Source of the DNA: Naegleria lovaniensis
Taxonomy: Eukaryota > Heterolobosea > Eutetramitea > Acrasida > Naegleriidae
NCBI RefSeq assembly: GCF_003324165.1
Contig: NW_025407875.1
Location: forward strand, 102,236 to 166,235
Reading direction: 5' to 3'
DNA: 64,000 nucleotides
The notes under the pieces are model-generated. The model was not told the DNA's origin. It made no database searches and saw only the letters and a list, made by a program, of their open reading frames with translations. Both the position numbers and the translations under genes were made by a program. Shown piece after piece: positions 1-11,112 of the stretch (the first letter of the stretch is position 1; every line of letters starts with the position of its first letter).

Positions 1-2400
1 TCGTTGTTTTTCTTGAACCATGGCATCGAATTGTCGGCCAATTTCATCCAATGCACTCTGATACTTTTTCTGAGTTTTTTCTGCCGTTCTATTTGGGAAA
101 TATTCTCGTTTCACGAGTATTTTAACAGTGGCTTCTCCATCGTGTGTATCGATCACAATTTCGAATGGAGAATTCACAACAGGATGTCCATGTGCACATC
201 TCTTTCGAATAAAAGCACATAATCCCCGCACAGCTGCTTCGATCCATTTTAATTCACGCAGATCACATCTCTGGATTTTGCTTGCATCTTGCGTCCAAAA
301 GAAGTTCTTTAAAATGGTTGCAATCATGGGATAAAATTCTCGTGAATCACCCTTATAAATTGGCCAATCATAAGCTTTAATGTCATCCAAGTCGTCATGG
401 GCAATTAGATCCTTTGGAGTATATTGTACTGAATTGTGTATATATTGGGTTCATTTGGAAATCATAGATGCATGTTCACGTATTTAAGAAAATGCCAATG
501 TTCATAACATGTCAAACAGACAAAATGAAAGACAGAAACCAACAACGTACCACTTGGACATGCGTCAATAGCATGGGGCATTGGAATAAATGTCAAAAAC
601 GATTCCAAATCGTTCAAAATAGAAAAACCTGAGGAATTGGGATCCGTGTGACCCATCACACAAATAATTCGCTCATTCTTGCCATCCATAAAATCAAGAC
701 CTTCAATGCCAATTCCTCTCTTTTCAAGTAAGTAGGGCAAATTGGGTGTATTGAAGGGCTTATTTTCAAAGAATTTCGAGTGTCGAATGGTCACATAAAT
801 GGCAAAATCAGTAGAGAAGATGCGCCATGGTCTTAGTTCTGCTAGATCGGCCAATGCTCCAAATAAAGAACGCCCAAATTCATGTGTAAAATTTTGTCCC
901 CTCTCGACACACATCTCTCGTATGCCTTTTTAAATCATGAAAATAAATGCAAATATTCCTCAAATAAAAATCAATGATGGAATAAACTTACCTTTCTGGG
1001 CAACATATGGATGTGGGATATGACCTGCATGTATGGGCATGATACTTCTAAAATCATGAACTGTCTGTTGAATTGAGAGTGGAAGTTCATCACGAGATGC
1101 TTGCACGACACATGGAAATGCAGGTAAATGCTGTAAAATAATATAATTGACCATAGCTTCAGTGACACTTTTCATATAATCTGTGCATGAAATCACGAGT
1201 TGTTCAGGAAGGAATGCTTGACCGTGTGACGCGTCAAACGTAGTAACAATGAGATCACAAAGACTGCTAATAATCTCAAGAGCATAGCTAAATTTTGGAT
1301 GTTTAACGGGTAAACATTTGCTGTCCGACCATCTGCTCATGCTTGATGCGTAACATGGTTTAATCGTGTAACCTTTGTTTCCGAAATTTGGAAATACATA
1401 TTAAGGGTTATTGTTATCGTAACGATGAAATAATCAGGACGTTTCCATGTATCACCTCGTGTTTGTCATGCAAATATTACTTACCTGGAGTATCTTCATA
1501 AATTTGGCAACTATAAGGTCGAATCGAAGCCGTTTTTTCAGTAGTATATTTTTCACAAGCTATTGCATCTACATGCTGAGGTGCAGGAAACGTGACAAGA
1601 TACCATGTCACTCGATCTTTGATATACTTGTCATCAACACATCCTCCAGCCTGTCTAAAGTTACCTCCTGTAATTGTATTCTCACGATTACTTGGATTCA
1701 TTAATTTGTTAAGAATTTTCTTTGCAGCTGAAAAGTGCTTAATTTTTGGCTTTTCCAACTCAAATGCCTGTGTTAACTCCATCACATGCTCCGTAGTGAG
1801 AATTCGTTTTGGATCTGGAATTTTCGAGCGACTCGTGGCATATGGATATAATTTACGAAAAAGAGCTGCATTAGCAATATATTCCGATAAATTGCTTCCT
1901 GGAATTGCTGCTACTGGTTTTCCTTGTTGCAGCAAGACGGAAAATTTCTTGACTCGATCATGTTTCTTGATGAGTGCTTTTTTAACGTCCAATGCTTTTT
2001 GTTCCATCACTTTTTCCAACTCGATCGTTAACTTGTTGTGTGATTTGAATGTTTCATAAAATCGGATCAATACTTGAAGAGCCTTATCTCCCTTCATCAA
2101 CTCCACAAGTGATTGTATCCATCTTACATATGCTTTATCATAGAGCGGATCTAATTGAGCTGCTCTTTCTGCTGACTCAATGGCTCCATGATAATTTTGC
2201 AAACCGATCCATGCTGCCGATAAATTACAATGATAGATGGCATGATGAGGTTCCAACTCGATCGCCTTTTGATAACATTCCGAGGCTTGTTTGAATTTTT
2301 TGGATTTAAAATAGGAATTTCCCTTGTTTTTCCATTCTTCAGCTTGCGGGCAAGGATTTGGGTTGTTGGGAGTGGTTGAATGGTGGTGGTCATTCGACAT
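1..2400 (-). CDS. TPR-domain protein, 3' end outside window
   Basis: Four exons fit consensus splice sites in phase: 2400-1485, 1372-992, 925-551 and 428 to beyond base 1; all three introns are phase 1, and 700 codons are visible. The start ATG follows eight A residues. Residues about 20-125 form three TPR units (motifs EEWKNKGNSYFKSKKF, ASECYQKAIELEPHHA, AIESAERAAQLDPLYDKAY), the layout seen in co-chaperones such as SGT and STIP1. A charged helical stretch and a mixed alpha/beta C-terminal region follow, and I do not recognise that region. TPRs bind short peptides, often the EEVD tails of HSP70/HSP90, so a scaffold or co-chaperone role is an inference. It is divergent from the aminotransferase gene, with 166 bp between the starts. 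Exon borders were chosen by eye; the joined frame has no stop. Confidence 0.75.
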
Positions 2401-2566
2401 TTTTTTTTCTTGCTATTTTCCAAACATCTGGTGTGAAATCATTCACATATTGTTTGTTAAAACTATTAAGATTTACAATATATAGATGAATATATATAAT
2501 ATTAATCCTCGCTCAAACGATCATTTTCTTTTACAATAGGATTTTAGAAAAATTGGAAATGAAAAA

Positions 2567-4156
2567 ATGCGCAAGCTTCTTCGCCACCCGCACATGAGTT
2601 CAACGTGGCGATCATCGTCCTCATGCCAGCCACAATCTTCTGTGCCACATGAAATTCTAGCAAGAAAAATCATGTCCGAGTGCAGTAGTAGTAGTGGTAG
2701 TACTGCTTCCATATGTTCTTCATCATCCATCGTGCGGTGGTTGGTATGGCACGAATTGGAAAATTCTTCTTCACTGACAGATCAAGAGCTTGCAATACTT
2801 GTACCGGAGAGAAAGATTTCATCATCCGCAATAATAGGATTATCATTAAATGAATTTCCGAGGAGTACTACTAGATACAATAATTTTCATCATCATTCTA
2901 GGAATCATGGACTTTTGAATTTTTCTTTTATTAAAACCAATCATCAGCCATGCTTGTATCATCATCATCATGGCAGGAATTATGGCACCACGCTTATCAC
3001 TCAACCCTTCTTTTTAGAGAGATACTTTGCTCGCTATGAATTTCATACCAAATATTTATTGAGTTCATCGGATTGTGAATCGATGAGTATTGGAGAATTA
3101 ATCGGAGAGAACCATGAATTTCGAGAGGGTCTATTCAATTGTCATTTAGGATATACAGACACGAAAGGAGATTTAGAATTGAGAGAGTTAATTATTGAGA
3201 AACATCAGAATTGGTATGCCCCAAAAACATCATCGTCTCCTTCTCATCGTCTCACGGCATCCAATGTGATTATTACAACAGGTGGTGTAGAACCTATACT
3301 CGTATTTGCCATGACGTGTCTAGAAAAGGATAGCCATATCATTGTACAATCACCCAGATATCAAGCTCTCTCTGAAATTACAAATATTGCAAAAACGAAA
3401 CACTCTTTTTGGCATGCTAAATTAGTGAATAACAAGTGGACCTTTGATGTGAAAGACTTGGAAAAATTAATTCAACCTAGAACAAGGGCCATTATTCTCA
3501 ATCCCATTCATAACCCCACGGGACACATGCATACTCTGGAGGAATATTTAAAAATTATTGATATTGCCAAGAGTCAAAATATTTTAATATTTTCTGATGA
3601 AGTTTATAGAGGATTGGAATATAATGAACGAGATGCATCCATACCGTCACTGGCAACATTGTATCGAAATGCTGTCTCGATGAATGTCATGTCTAAATCG
3701 TATGGCCTTGCAGGGCTTCGACTTGGATGGGTTGTCTCTCAGAATCAACAAATTTTAGAAAATATTGTGAAGGGTAAGGACTTTACGACCATTTGTAATG
3801 CATCTCCGTCAGAATATTTGGCAAAACTTGCACTCAAACAATCAGAAACCATTTTAACCAAAAATAGGAGTATTATTGCAAATAATTTACGTATGGCAGA
3901 GGAATTTTTCACTTCTCGTTCTAAATTATTTGAGTGGATACCACCAAAAGCAGGTCCTATTTGTTTTATTGGTTTTAAGAATGGTCGAGAGGGTGCCTAT
4001 AGATTTTGTGAGAGAGTGGTGAAAGAGTCTGGTGTCATGTTACTTCCTTCGACGGTGTACAACAGATTAGACGATGGTCATATTCGAATTGGTTTGGGAC
4101 GAAACAATTTTGCAGAGGGGTTAGAAGTACTTTCAAAATACTTGTCATTAAATTGA
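2567..4156 (+). CDS. PLP-dependent aminotransferase, class I/II fold
   Basis: A single-exon gene of 529 codons. The catalytic part starts near residue 150 (ERYFARYEFHTKYLLSSSD). It shows the fold-type I signature: NPIHNPTG with N316, SDEVY with D344 for the pyridine nitrogen, and SKSYGLAGLRLGW with K377 as the expected Schiff-base lysine. RIGLGR near the C-terminus should hold the carboxylate-binding Arg. The family transfers amino groups between amino acids and 2-oxo acids; the substrate cannot be read from the sequence. The ERYF...LLSSSD...S.GEL opening recalls bacterial capreomycidine synthase (VioD)-like aminotransferases, a weak inference. The first ~150 residues are Ser- and His-rich low complexity and may be a leader. 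The ATG at 2567 follows five A residues; a later start is possible. Confidence 0.85.
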   Translation: MRKLLRHPHMSSTWRSSSSCQPQSSVPHEILARKIMSECSSSSGSTASICSSSSIVRWLVWHELENSSSLTDQELAILVPERKISSSAIIGLSLNEFPRSTTRYNNFHHHSRNHGLLNFSFIKTNHQPCLYHHHHGRNYGTTLITQPFFLERYFARYEFHTKYLLSSSDCESMSIGELIGENHEFREGLFNCHLGYTDTKGDLELRELIIEKHQNWYAPKTSSSPSHRLTASNVIITTGGVEPILVFAMTCLEKDSHIIVQSPRYQALSEITNIAKTKHSFWHAKLVNNKWTFDVKDLEKLIQPRTRAIILNPIHNPTGHMHTLEEYLKIIDIAKSQNILIFSDEVYRGLEYNERDASIPSLATLYRNAVSMNVMSKSYGLAGLRLGWVVSQNQQILENIVKGKDFTTICNASPSEYLAKLALKQSETILTKNRSIIANNLRMAEEFFTSRSKLFEWIPPKAGPICFIGFKNGREGAYRFCERVVKESGVMLLPSTVYNRLDDGHIRIGLGRNNFAEGLEVLSKYLSLN

Positions 4157-4250
4157 TCATTTTTGATGAAATGCCAATGTGTTCATTCAGTTTTTGACTT
4201 GGTCACCTATTGAGCTCATGAATCAAAAAATTGATCCCAATTGAAAAGGT

Positions 4251-7200
4251 TTATTTTTCTGTTAAGGTTAGGGAATAATCTACCATTGCGTTCATTTGTT
4301 GTTGTGGAAGAGGTTGAGAAGACATGTCCTGAATGAACGTGACATTGTGCTTCTCTGTCATGGCTTTCAAATGTTCGGCTCTTTTCTTCAAATCAAATAA
4401 GAATTTTGTGGATGTCAGATAGATCTGACTATTGTCGACTCCTCCATTCTGCTGAGTATTATTATTCATGTTGCTCAAGTTTGAATTCGAGCTTGGTGAA
4501 AACAATGTACCACCAGTACCATCCTCTGCCAGTTGTTGCATCGACGACATGGACATATTCTTGTTCTGGCTAACAATTCCAATTGCACTGTCGACGTGCT
4601 CTAACATGGCCTTGAAATCTTTCTTGTAAAAACTTTCCTTTACTTGAACAAGCGCGTCATGAATAAGTTTCTGTTGATGATTGGCTTCACTCCATTCACA
4701 TTCGATGGTATAAACTTCAATGGCCTCAGATTTTCCTTTCAATCGAACAGAGTCCACAAAATAGCACACGAAACGATCTTTTACCTGGTCATAGGTATTT
4801 TGTCCAATCAGGATGGCAGTTTCATATCTCTTATTTAACATTTCCAATCGACCTGCAGTATTGACACTGTCTCCTAGAGCTATTTTGGTGAAAATAATGT
4901 TGTATTTGAATTAAATTGATAAAAAGTTGAATTATTGAATTACTCACCCGTATAATTGAGCCTTGAACGACTTCCAATATTTCTAAAATTATTTTGTTAA
5001 TAATTAGTTGTCAAACAAATGTTTAAATAATTGTTTAGAAATGGCAAATATTGCAAATGGTTACAAGAAATGATACATTAATCTCAAACGTACCCAATTA
5101 AAGCCATTCCAGTATTGATTCCAACACGCATTTTGATAATAGGCCAACCTTCTCTTTGGCATTTACTCTTCATATGGTCAAGCTTAACGATACTGGTTAG
5201 TGCAGAGAGACATGCCTGATGATGTTTCCATGATGGATACAATAAATTTCGTACAAAAAAACAACAACTTTACAACCTACCTTAACGGCGTGCTCATGAA
5301 CCATTCTTAAAGGAATTGAAAACAAGCTCATTATACCGTCGCCCTGAAACATTGCTCATTAGATTGCTAATAATTATAATGAAACCTACCAAATACTTGT
5401 CGATTACGCCCTCATTTACCTCAACACTCTCTGTCACAACATTAAAATATTCATTCATAACTTTGACAATAATTGCAGAATTTGTAGTTTCGCTAAAGTT
5501 TGTAAAATCCACAACATCTGTGAACATGATGGTGGTGAGTGCATGTTGCATTCCTAGCTTGGCAGTTCCACCTGTTCGTACAATATCTTTCACAATATCT
5601 CTAGGAATGAATTTCATAAATGATTGCAAGCCGTTTTTCACTGTATACAGAGAAGTTTGTAAAATACTCAATTCGTAGATCGCTTTCAACATTTTCCTCT
5701 TTCTAATATCCTCAATTTCAAGTTTCGATAATTTAAACAATTCTATGAGTATAGTAGTGAAACAATGACAACCATCAAGTCATAACACGACGAATGTGTG
5801 TCACCGTAAAACATTCACAATAACACGGAAACACAGAAGAATGAATTCGTGAAAATAAAACATGCCACCTACCTCTTGAAACACTCCATATGGATCGTGT
5901 GATGATTTGTGTCACAATAACCATGATCAATGTTCCACAAACAATTAAAATAATCGATATTGACAGCAATACAGGAGAGCTTGTGAACACAGTCTTAATG
6001 AAACCATATTCTTGCGTAGACACAATCATTACCCAATCTAAACCATCCTCACGAATGTAATGAATCGAAATCTTGTTCTGATCAATCATGAACTTGGTAG
6101 TCGATGCATTGACATCAATGAGCAATGACAAGTCACTTAAATTCGTTTGTGCACTTTGTGGGATTAAAATTTTCCTCTTCTCCAATTCATTGGAGGCTAA
6201 CGCAAAAACGGAAGTAGTTTTCGAAACGTGAATTCTTTGCTTGGCTTCATTCTGTGTCAAGGCTCCAAATGAGGTTGATATTAAAAATCCTGTCCTTTCC
6301 ACAATGACAACATCAATAGATTTTGTCTGCATATCCATATTATCTCTAATGATGTTCGACAGGATTGCATCTAAATTATACAAGTCAAAATGGATGCCTA
6401 AAATATGGTGTACAGAAAAGAGTTCAATAGTACCATTGGAGTGTCGAATAGTTTCAAAACTTGGAAATTCTAATTTTGAACTACTAGCAATGGAAATGCA
6501 GCCTAAAAATGCATTATTAAAAACTGTGGACCATGCAAATTTTGGAAAGGTGTTTTGAAGTCCAGTTTTATACCTGTATAGATGGGTACCAACATGTTAC
6601 AAATAATTTTCATATGAACAAATTGGAGTGTCATCATGACGAAACTTACCATGGTCTATATATACAATAATTGTTGATTTGAAACGTTGATTGCATTCAT
6701 GAAATGGTTGAGCAGGTAGTGGTGAAAAAACCAAATACATTGGTTTGGATGGATTCATTCCACACTTACCTAATGGTTGGATCATAATTTTCAACTACAA
6801 GAGAAACATTAATGGGGTCATAAAACTCATTGTGCGTATAGATCCATGTTTCTGCCTTGTCATTTCGTACCTGAACATAATCTCGAGTGACACTCTTCTC
6901 AACGCCACAATAATTCTTTCTATTATTTCCATAATAGAAGATTGTTGAGGCTGGAAATGCATTCTTTGAGGGAGCAAACACATTTGTCACTCGACGACAA
7001 ATGGTAGAATAGTCCGATGGAAATGTGTAATTGTAATCACGCGCCTGTATTAAGAATCCATATCGTAGCGTGGAGAGTGCTTCAAATGCAACACCCATAT
7101 ACGATTCAACACTCTTCTTAATGTTCTTTTCACGAATGGCAGAGATTTCCTCCAATGACGATTCTCCACTCGCATAAATCAGTACAATCATGGAACCAAT

Positions 7201-7737
7201 ACAAATTGCTGTTTGCATGAGAAAGAGTGCCAACAGTAAGTTTTGCAATGAATTCAGAGCAGGACAACACTCTCGGAAGGATCGAACTAATTTTTGAGAT
7301 CTCGACAGTCGCTGAGTAGAAGAGGCCAGTAAATCATCCAACGAAGAAGAGATGGACATGGATTCACTCATCATTGTACTTCCTGAAGTAGACTCTGAAT
7401 GTTGTAGTGTATGATAGGATTGAGATCTTTTACCTAATGAGGGATGATGAGCTGGAGTGGGCGTGGGAGTGCTTCCGTTCGTCATGATCATCATGTGTTG
7501 GTGGTTTTTAAGGCTTGATCCCGAAGGCATGCTTCCTTCAACAATATCATTTAAGGAATTGAGTGAGGCATCATGAACCTCTCCTTGTTGTGAATAGTGA
7601 GGTGTGGATGCTGGTGGTTGTTGATGAGAATGAAGAGGATGAATTTTAGATCGGCTAGCACTCTTTACAAGCTGAGAAGTTGATCCCATTCTTCGGCCAA
7701 CCATACCACCACTATTCGTTGAGGGTGATGGTTGCAT
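4251..7737 (-). CDS. Membrane adenylyl cyclase with dCache-like extracellular domain
   Basis: Eight exons, phase-consistent: 7737-6770, 6655-6650, 6573-5873, 5742-5390, 5343-5281, 5215-5094, 4982-4948, 4879-4251; 958 aa. A Ser/Pro-rich N-terminus leads to TM1 (CIGSMIVLIYAS region), an extracellular dCache-like domain with RPWYKTG, TM2 (SIILIVCGTLIMVIVTQII), a helical linker, and a class III cyclase domain. Visible catalytic features: metal Asp residues in MFTDVVDFTNF and KYLGDGIM, the Lys of DKYLGD matching the adenine-selecting Lys, Thr in LNYTALGDSVN at the position of its partner, and Asn/Arg in SVNTAGRLE for the transition state. This favours ATP to cAMP over GTP. Ligand-gated cAMP synthesis at the plasma membrane is the likely role. 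The C-terminal 130 residues are Asn/Gln/Ser-rich with short helices. No clear full HAMP domain was seen. Confidence 0.88.
6650..6655 (-). other. 6-nt microexon of the adenylyl cyclase gene
   Basis: On the minus strand the six bases ACCATG lie between TATATATAG and GTAAGTTT. The upstream exon ends in phase 2 (AG) at 6770 and the downstream exon resumes with one base (G) at 6573. Inserting the six bases keeps phase and gives Arg-Pro-Trp-Tyr, the conserved RPWY motif of dCache domains. Skipping it also stays in frame but gives Arg-Tyr, losing Pro-Trp. The flanking introns would be 114 and 76 bp, normal for this window. Confidence 0.8.
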
Positions 7738-8043
7738 GATGATGATGATACTGTTGTTGTATATCTGTATCAATCGTAGATTTTAAAAAACACAATTCCT
7801 TAATAGTATATCCTCAACGAACGCAACGCGAGTATCCCCAAATTTTTTTTGTGCACTCAAAAGCTCACTTCACCCGATTTTCTAAATGAAATTTTTTGTG
7901 TAACCGAAAGTATTCCTTAATAGTATGTATCTTCGACGTGATACCCAAAAAGCTCCAACAACCATAAAAATCCAATGCGCAAAAAATTTCATCTTCTTTC
8001 CACACACAGGTGATTTCATACGTTGGCGTCAACAGCACCCAGT

Positions 8044-9597
8044 CTAACACAAGCAACAACAGGTACAGCTTTGAGCTTGTCGTTGTTCTTCTTCGTCTCG
8101 ATTGGTTTTCTTGTTGTTGAAATTTTCGTGTCGTGCTGGATCCTTATCATCGGAATGATATAGATTACCACCACTTGGTTCATCTTGTTTCGACTTGGTA
8201 CTACTACTACCACTACTCTTTGAAACATGTAAAAAGTCAAAAATCATATCATTCAATTCCACTTCCTGATCTACTTGATGCAGATCATGTTTTGCAAGAT
8301 ACTTTTGAGGAATGGTTTCCAAATAATCAGAGGTGGGATCGAGTGGATTTTCCCACACATTATTATTGGGATCAGTGATCCATTCCTGTAATAATTGTTG
8401 ATTCACAACCATGGGAGGTGGTCGCATTGGTAATGAACGTCTCTTATTATGCTCTCGAAAGACACTTCTTGATCGTAAGGTAAAGAAGGAGGATGTCATC
8501 ATGGTCTTATGAAGAGCTCGACTTGGTTTCGATGTTGAAATGGTATGAGAGGTTTGATGATGCTGTTGCGATTTTCGAAGAGATTGACTACTTCCTGCAA
8601 GTGGTTTTAAGGAATTTTCAACTTGTAACGCTTTGGTAAACCACAAATCAAAAAGTTTGGCACATTGTTTGCAGAGTTTTTCTTCAATCGAGTTGACATT
8701 TCCAAAAATCATGACCTTGTAATCGAGTTGAATAGAGATGGTCACGGAAACGTTGGTTTGAATAGGTATTTGTGAATCGTCATGCATGTGATTCATTCTT
8801 GAAATACCACTGGTATCTATTAACAATTGATCATGGTGTGAACCAAGTTGAAAGGGTGGCTCCGTAACTTTTGACTTGAAATCAATGTCATCGACATTGT
8901 CAATGATGGTGATTTCATTAGTGCCAAATCGCACGGTATGGCTATCATCATTGTGTGACGACTGCGTTAAGCTATCACTATTCGAGGAAGTTGTCACCAT
9001 CGGAGATGGATGAGTGACCATGTGGTTGTTGTTATTGTCGTTGTTGGATGAAGTGTTGGGTGTGGTAGTCTCTAACGATGTGCTTGTCGATGTTGTCACA
9101 GATGAAGGGATGGACTTTGAATGATGATTCGCTTTCATAAAATAATTCTCTTCAATCTTGTTATTCTCATTCAAATCAAAATTTTGAATGAATTTGAAAT
9201 TCTTTTCTTGATTAAACAAAAACATTCCGGAAATACTTAAAGTTCCAGGAAATGGTTTTGATTCCTTCTCTAAAATACTAATTGTAAAAACAATTCGCAT
9301 CATTTCAAGCTCCGTGTTGTGACATGAATTTTCCTTTTCAAACTCAAATTCATCATTGAAAATCAATTGCTCTTCCAAAAGTGCGCAATATTGATTGTTA
9401 AAGACATGAACTTTTGTTTTCCGCACAAGTCGTGTTTGTGTTTCATCTAAAAACCAATCGCACACAATTTCAACACCATTCACTTTACTAAATGATTTTA
9501 AAAAATTAAAGTGAAAATCCGAAGACATGACAATACTCGAGAGTGCATCGAATGGAGAAAGTGTCTCGAAGGTTCGTGTGCATGTGTGATTGCGCAT
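8044..9597 (-). CDS. Uncharacterised protein with C-terminal cysteine cluster
   Basis: A single-exon gene of 517 codons; the ATG follows six A residues. I do not recognise a family. Residues about 15-140 are a compact mixed segment (SSDFHFNFLKSFSKVNG, HVFNNQYCALLEEQ, LSISGMFLFNQE). Residues about 270-330 (VSVTISIQLDYKVMIFG, then a Cys/Leu helix) look like a second structured part. Between and after them are Ser/Thr/Asn-rich linkers. A distant VASt/START-like lipid-binding fold is possible from the strand-helix pattern, but this is a guess. The protein ends SCTCCCLC: six cysteines in the last eight residues, ending Cys-X-Cys, which suggests palmitoylation or Rab-type prenylation and a membrane-attached C-terminus. 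Confidence 0.6.
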   Translation of the reverse strand: MRNHTCTRTFETLSPFDALSSIVMSSDFHFNFLKSFSKVNGVEIVCDWFLDETQTRLVRKTKVHVFNNQYCALLEEQLIFNDEFEFEKENSCHNTELEMMRIVFTISILEKESKPFPGTLSISGMFLFNQEKNFKFIQNFDLNENNKIEENYFMKANHHSKSIPSSVTTSTSTSLETTTPNTSSNNDNNNNHMVTHPSPMVTTSSNSDSLTQSSHNDDSHTVRFGTNEITIIDNVDDIDFKSKVTEPPFQLGSHHDQLLIDTSGISRMNHMHDDSQIPIQTNVSVTISIQLDYKVMIFGNVNSIEEKLCKQCAKLFDLWFTKALQVENSLKPLAGSSQSLRKSQQHHQTSHTISTSKPSRALHKTMMTSSFFTLRSRSVFREHNKRRSLPMRPPPMVVNQQLLQEWITDPNNNVWENPLDPTSDYLETIPQKYLAKHDLHQVDQEVELNDMIFDFLHVSKSSGSSSTKSKQDEPSGGNLYHSDDKDPARHENFNNKKTNRDEEEQRQAQSCTCCCLC

Positions 9598-9882
9598 TTT
9601 TTTGTGTTGGCTTTCCAGTACTAATTTGGTAATGACCTGTCATCTGCTATTCGCTCAACAGATCATTGAATTTGAAGTAACAGTACTCTTATAAATTCAC
9701 ATCTGTTTCTGAGCGAGCATCCTCAAAGAAACCTTCATGAACATCCGTGTGAAATGTTATTGTTGTCACACACATGTGAAAATGTCTTTGAATTATTGGT
9801 TCTTCTTGGCACGTAAAATTTCTTATTGAAAAAGGGAGTAATAATAAAGGGAAACAGTCATCATTCCTCAATGAAATGAATC

Positions 9883-11112
9883 TCACTTGAAAACTTGAAC
9901 TCTATTGTTACCCATATCGACCACAAACAATTCTCCAGTCGTTTCAGAAATGCATAACCCCACTGGAGCATTCAATTCATTCATACCAGATCCAGGTGCA
10001 TTCTTGGGACTGCCAAAAGATTGAATAAAATCTCCTCGATTTGAAAATACATTAATACGGTTATTGGATTGGTCACAAACATATATAAGAGATGTAGATT
10101 TCTCAAAAAATACACCACGTGGATATTGAAATTCACCAGTTTGAGTTCCTTTCTGTTGGGTTGATCGTGTTATTGGATATTGAAATTCACCAGTTTGAGT
10201 TCCATGATGATGTTGTGAAAATGAATACCATGTCCAAAATAGATTTAAAATTGACAACAAATCATAATGTTCAAACCACACTCTAGCGTTACAATAATGT
10301 AAATAAATTCCTACCTTTCCCATGGTCCAATAGACTTTCAAATGATTTACATTTTTCGAAATACATGATACTGTATGCGATATTAAATTAGTACACAAAA
10401 TGTCGCCATCTCCATCCAATTCCAATCCAAATGGCATCTCAGTCAAACGTTCCAATTGATATTCCCATTTTGCAATAAAATCTCCATTCCTTTTCGAAAA
10501 TATTCTGAAACATCGATTACCACAATCGGCAACAATAACTTTGGCATTTTCTACTTGATGACTTTCCACAACAATTCCACACGGATAATGAAAATCCATG
10601 TGAAATTTACTCCACACCACTGCTCTCGATTCCAAATCATACTTTTTTACATAATTATCCCTACAAGTGATATAGAGAGAATTTGAATCATAATACGGAT
10701 CTACAGCCATACCATAGGGCCGATGAGGATCATGAATTGTAAATTTAAATGTTTTTGTTTTCAAATCAAAGAATAATATTCGACAATTAGATGCATCCGA
10801 AACCATAATTAGGGATGAAGTAATTTTGACATCACAAGGATCATTCATGGCAGTGCCATTGTTCTTGCGTTGAGAGTTCGCGAATTCATGGTTCGGTAGT
10901 TTCAGATCAAAATCTCCAACAAGACTCGTCACATAACGAAAGGTTAAACTGAAGGGTTTTTGACTGTGTTGCATTTTGATTCGAAGACATTGATAGAGAG
11001 GAGAATGACTACTGAAGGACTTTAAATCAGTGCTGCTGTCCAATACGACAATGACATTCCCTCGAATTTCCATGTTGTAGAGATTCTCTCTTTGAAACAA
11101 TTTTTTGTTCAT
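9883..11112 (-). CDS. Soluble NHL-repeat beta-propeller protein
   Basis: NHL repeats run through the protein: PYGMAVDPYYDSNSLYITC, PCGIVV...VIVADCGNRCFRIF, PFGLELDGDGDILCTN, RGVFF...IYVCDQSNNRINVF and PVGLCIS...LFVVDMGNNRVQVF. There is no signal peptide or membrane segment, so a cytosolic propeller scaffold is likely. A probable phase-0 intron (10314-10153, 162 bp, GTAGGA...CAACAG) splits it into exons 11112-10315 and 10152-9883, giving 355 aa with a normal NHL blade (WTMGKKGTQTGEFQYPRGV). The intron is a multiple of three and has no stop, so the unspliced reading (409 aa) is also open. The intron holds a second copy of the GTQTGEFQYP coding segment (separate entry). Confidence 0.8.
   Translation of the reverse strand: MNKKLFQRENLYNMEIRGNVIVVLDSSTDLKSFSSHSPLYQCLRIKMQHSQKPFSLTFRYVTSLVGDFDLKLPNHEFANSQRKNNGTAMNDPCDVKITSSLIMVSDASNCRILFFDLKTKTFKFTIHDPHRPYGMAVDPYYDSNSLYITCRDNYVKKYDLESRAVVWSKFHMDFHYPCGIVVESHQVENAKVIVADCGNRCFRIFSKRNGDFIAKWEYQLERLTEMPFGLELDGDGDILCTNLISHTVSCISKNVNHLKVYWTMGKVGIYLHYCNARVWFEHYDLLSILNLFWTWYSFSQHHHGTQTGEFQYPITRSTQQKGTQTGEFQYPRGVFFEKSTSLIYVCDQSNNRINVFSNRGDFIQSFGSPKNAPGSGMNELNAPVGLCISETTGELFVVDMGNNRVQVFK
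10121..10203. repeat. 29-bp direct repeat, 54-bp period, at an intron-exon border
   Basis: The same 29 bases occur at 10121-10149 and 10175-10203, with 25 bases between. On the coding (minus) strand each encodes GTQTGEFQYP. The 54-bp period is 18 codons, so the duplication is in frame. The downstream copy (10121-10149) is the normal exon start; the other lies inside the inferred intron. Confidence 0.85.
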
